Part shown: positions 63,886 to 64,000 of the stretch, piece after piece
How positions within the stretch are numbered: the stretch's first letter is position 1
How the letters are laid out: every line of letters begins with the position of its first letter
NCBI RefSeq assembly: GCF_019977335.1
Contig: NZ_AP024653.1
Coordinates: 558,001-622,000 of the forward strand
DNA: 64,000 bases
Direction of reading: 5' to 3'
Source of the DNA: Arthrobacter sp. NicSoilB4
Lineage (GTDB): Bacteria; Actinomycetota; Actinomycetes; Actinomycetales; Micrococcaceae
The notes under the pieces: model-generated
The model's input: only the letters and a program-made list of their open reading frames with translations
Database searches by the model: none
Told to the model about the DNA's origin: nothing
Program-made: the position numbers and the translations under genes

Positions 63886-64000
63886 ATGAAGGTGCAGAAC
63901 ACCCTCACAACCGGGACCAGCCGCCGTGTATTCACGGCCGGCGCGATCTCCGTAGTTGCCGCGCTGGCACTGAGCGCCTGCGGCGGCGCAGCGGCCACCG
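63886..64000 (+). CDS. Sugar ABC transporter substrate-binding lipoprotein, N-terminal part; runs off the window
   Basis: Translation from ATG 63886, with AAAGGGA upstream, gives MKVQNTLTTGTSRRVFTAGA followed by ISVVAALALSACGGAAAT and no stop before the end. The arginine-rich start, hydrophobic core and lipobox LSAC are those of an extracellular solute-binding lipoprotein. The divergent alpha-glucosidase and shared LacI-type operators suggest a maltose/alpha-glucoside ABC importer subunit. Only the signal region is visible, so the family is inferred from context. Confidence 0.7.
   Translation, partial: MKVQNTLTTGTSRRVFTAGAISVVAALALSACGGAAAT

Overview
The window is high-GC actinobacterial DNA. 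The 16S rRNA variable regions, gene order and protein families fit the Arthrobacter/Pseudarthrobacter group (Micrococcaceae). No mobile element, prophage or CRISPR array is visible, and the segment looks like stable chromosomal core with a few lineage-specific genes.

Layout. 1-5.1 kb: end of an S9 peptidase, an FAD/NAD(P)-binding protein, and a two-gene GT2 glycosyltransferase operon bracketed by two copies of an 80-bp palindromic repeat. 5.1-9.7 kb: a giant secreted nuclease/5'-nucleotidase. 10-20.5 kb: VOC protein, tRNA-Ser, quinone oxidoreductase, PadR regulator, CstA with its YbdD-like partner, proteasome activator Bpa, aldo/keto reductase and several small unknowns. 20.5-26.7 kb: MFS transporter, tRNA-Thr, TAP-type lipoprotein hydrolase, holB and tmk. 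26.8-39 kb: PLP sulfur-amino-acid enzyme, DUF2516 protein, methyltransferase, then the conserved block gpmA, phoU, senX3-regX3, carD, ispD-ispF, cysS and rlmB. 39.4-53.7 kb: carbon-nitrogen hydrolase and an alpha-glucan metabolism cluster (glgX, glgP, glgE, treS, and one gene fusing maltokinase to branching enzyme), with an RNase Sa-like/barstar pair inside it. 53.8-59.8 kb: a complete 16S-23S-5S rRNA operon without spacer tRNAs. 60-64 kb: SRPBCC protein and a LacI-controlled alpha-glucoside locus (regulator, GH13 glucosidase, start of a sugar-binding lipoprotein).

How it works together. TreS, maltokinase, GlgE and GlgB form the trehalose-to-glucan (GlgE) route. GlgX and GlgP on either side supply debranching and phosphorolysis, so synthesis and breakdown of the glucan are encoded together. 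The SenX3-RegX3/PhoU phosphate module carries 11-bp-spaced PHO-box-like repeats in its divergent promoter. The alpha-glucoside locus has a LacI-type operator in front of each divergent transcription unit.

Most notable observations: the maltokinase-GlgB fusion; the covarying palindromes around the glycosyltransferase operon; a predicted membrane-tethered RNase Sa-like enzyme lacking the family disulfide, next to its barstar; and a set of about 15 genes with a TANNNT box ending exactly 6-7 nt before the start codon, which predicts leaderless mRNAs. I did not see a clearly unprecedented multi-gene system.
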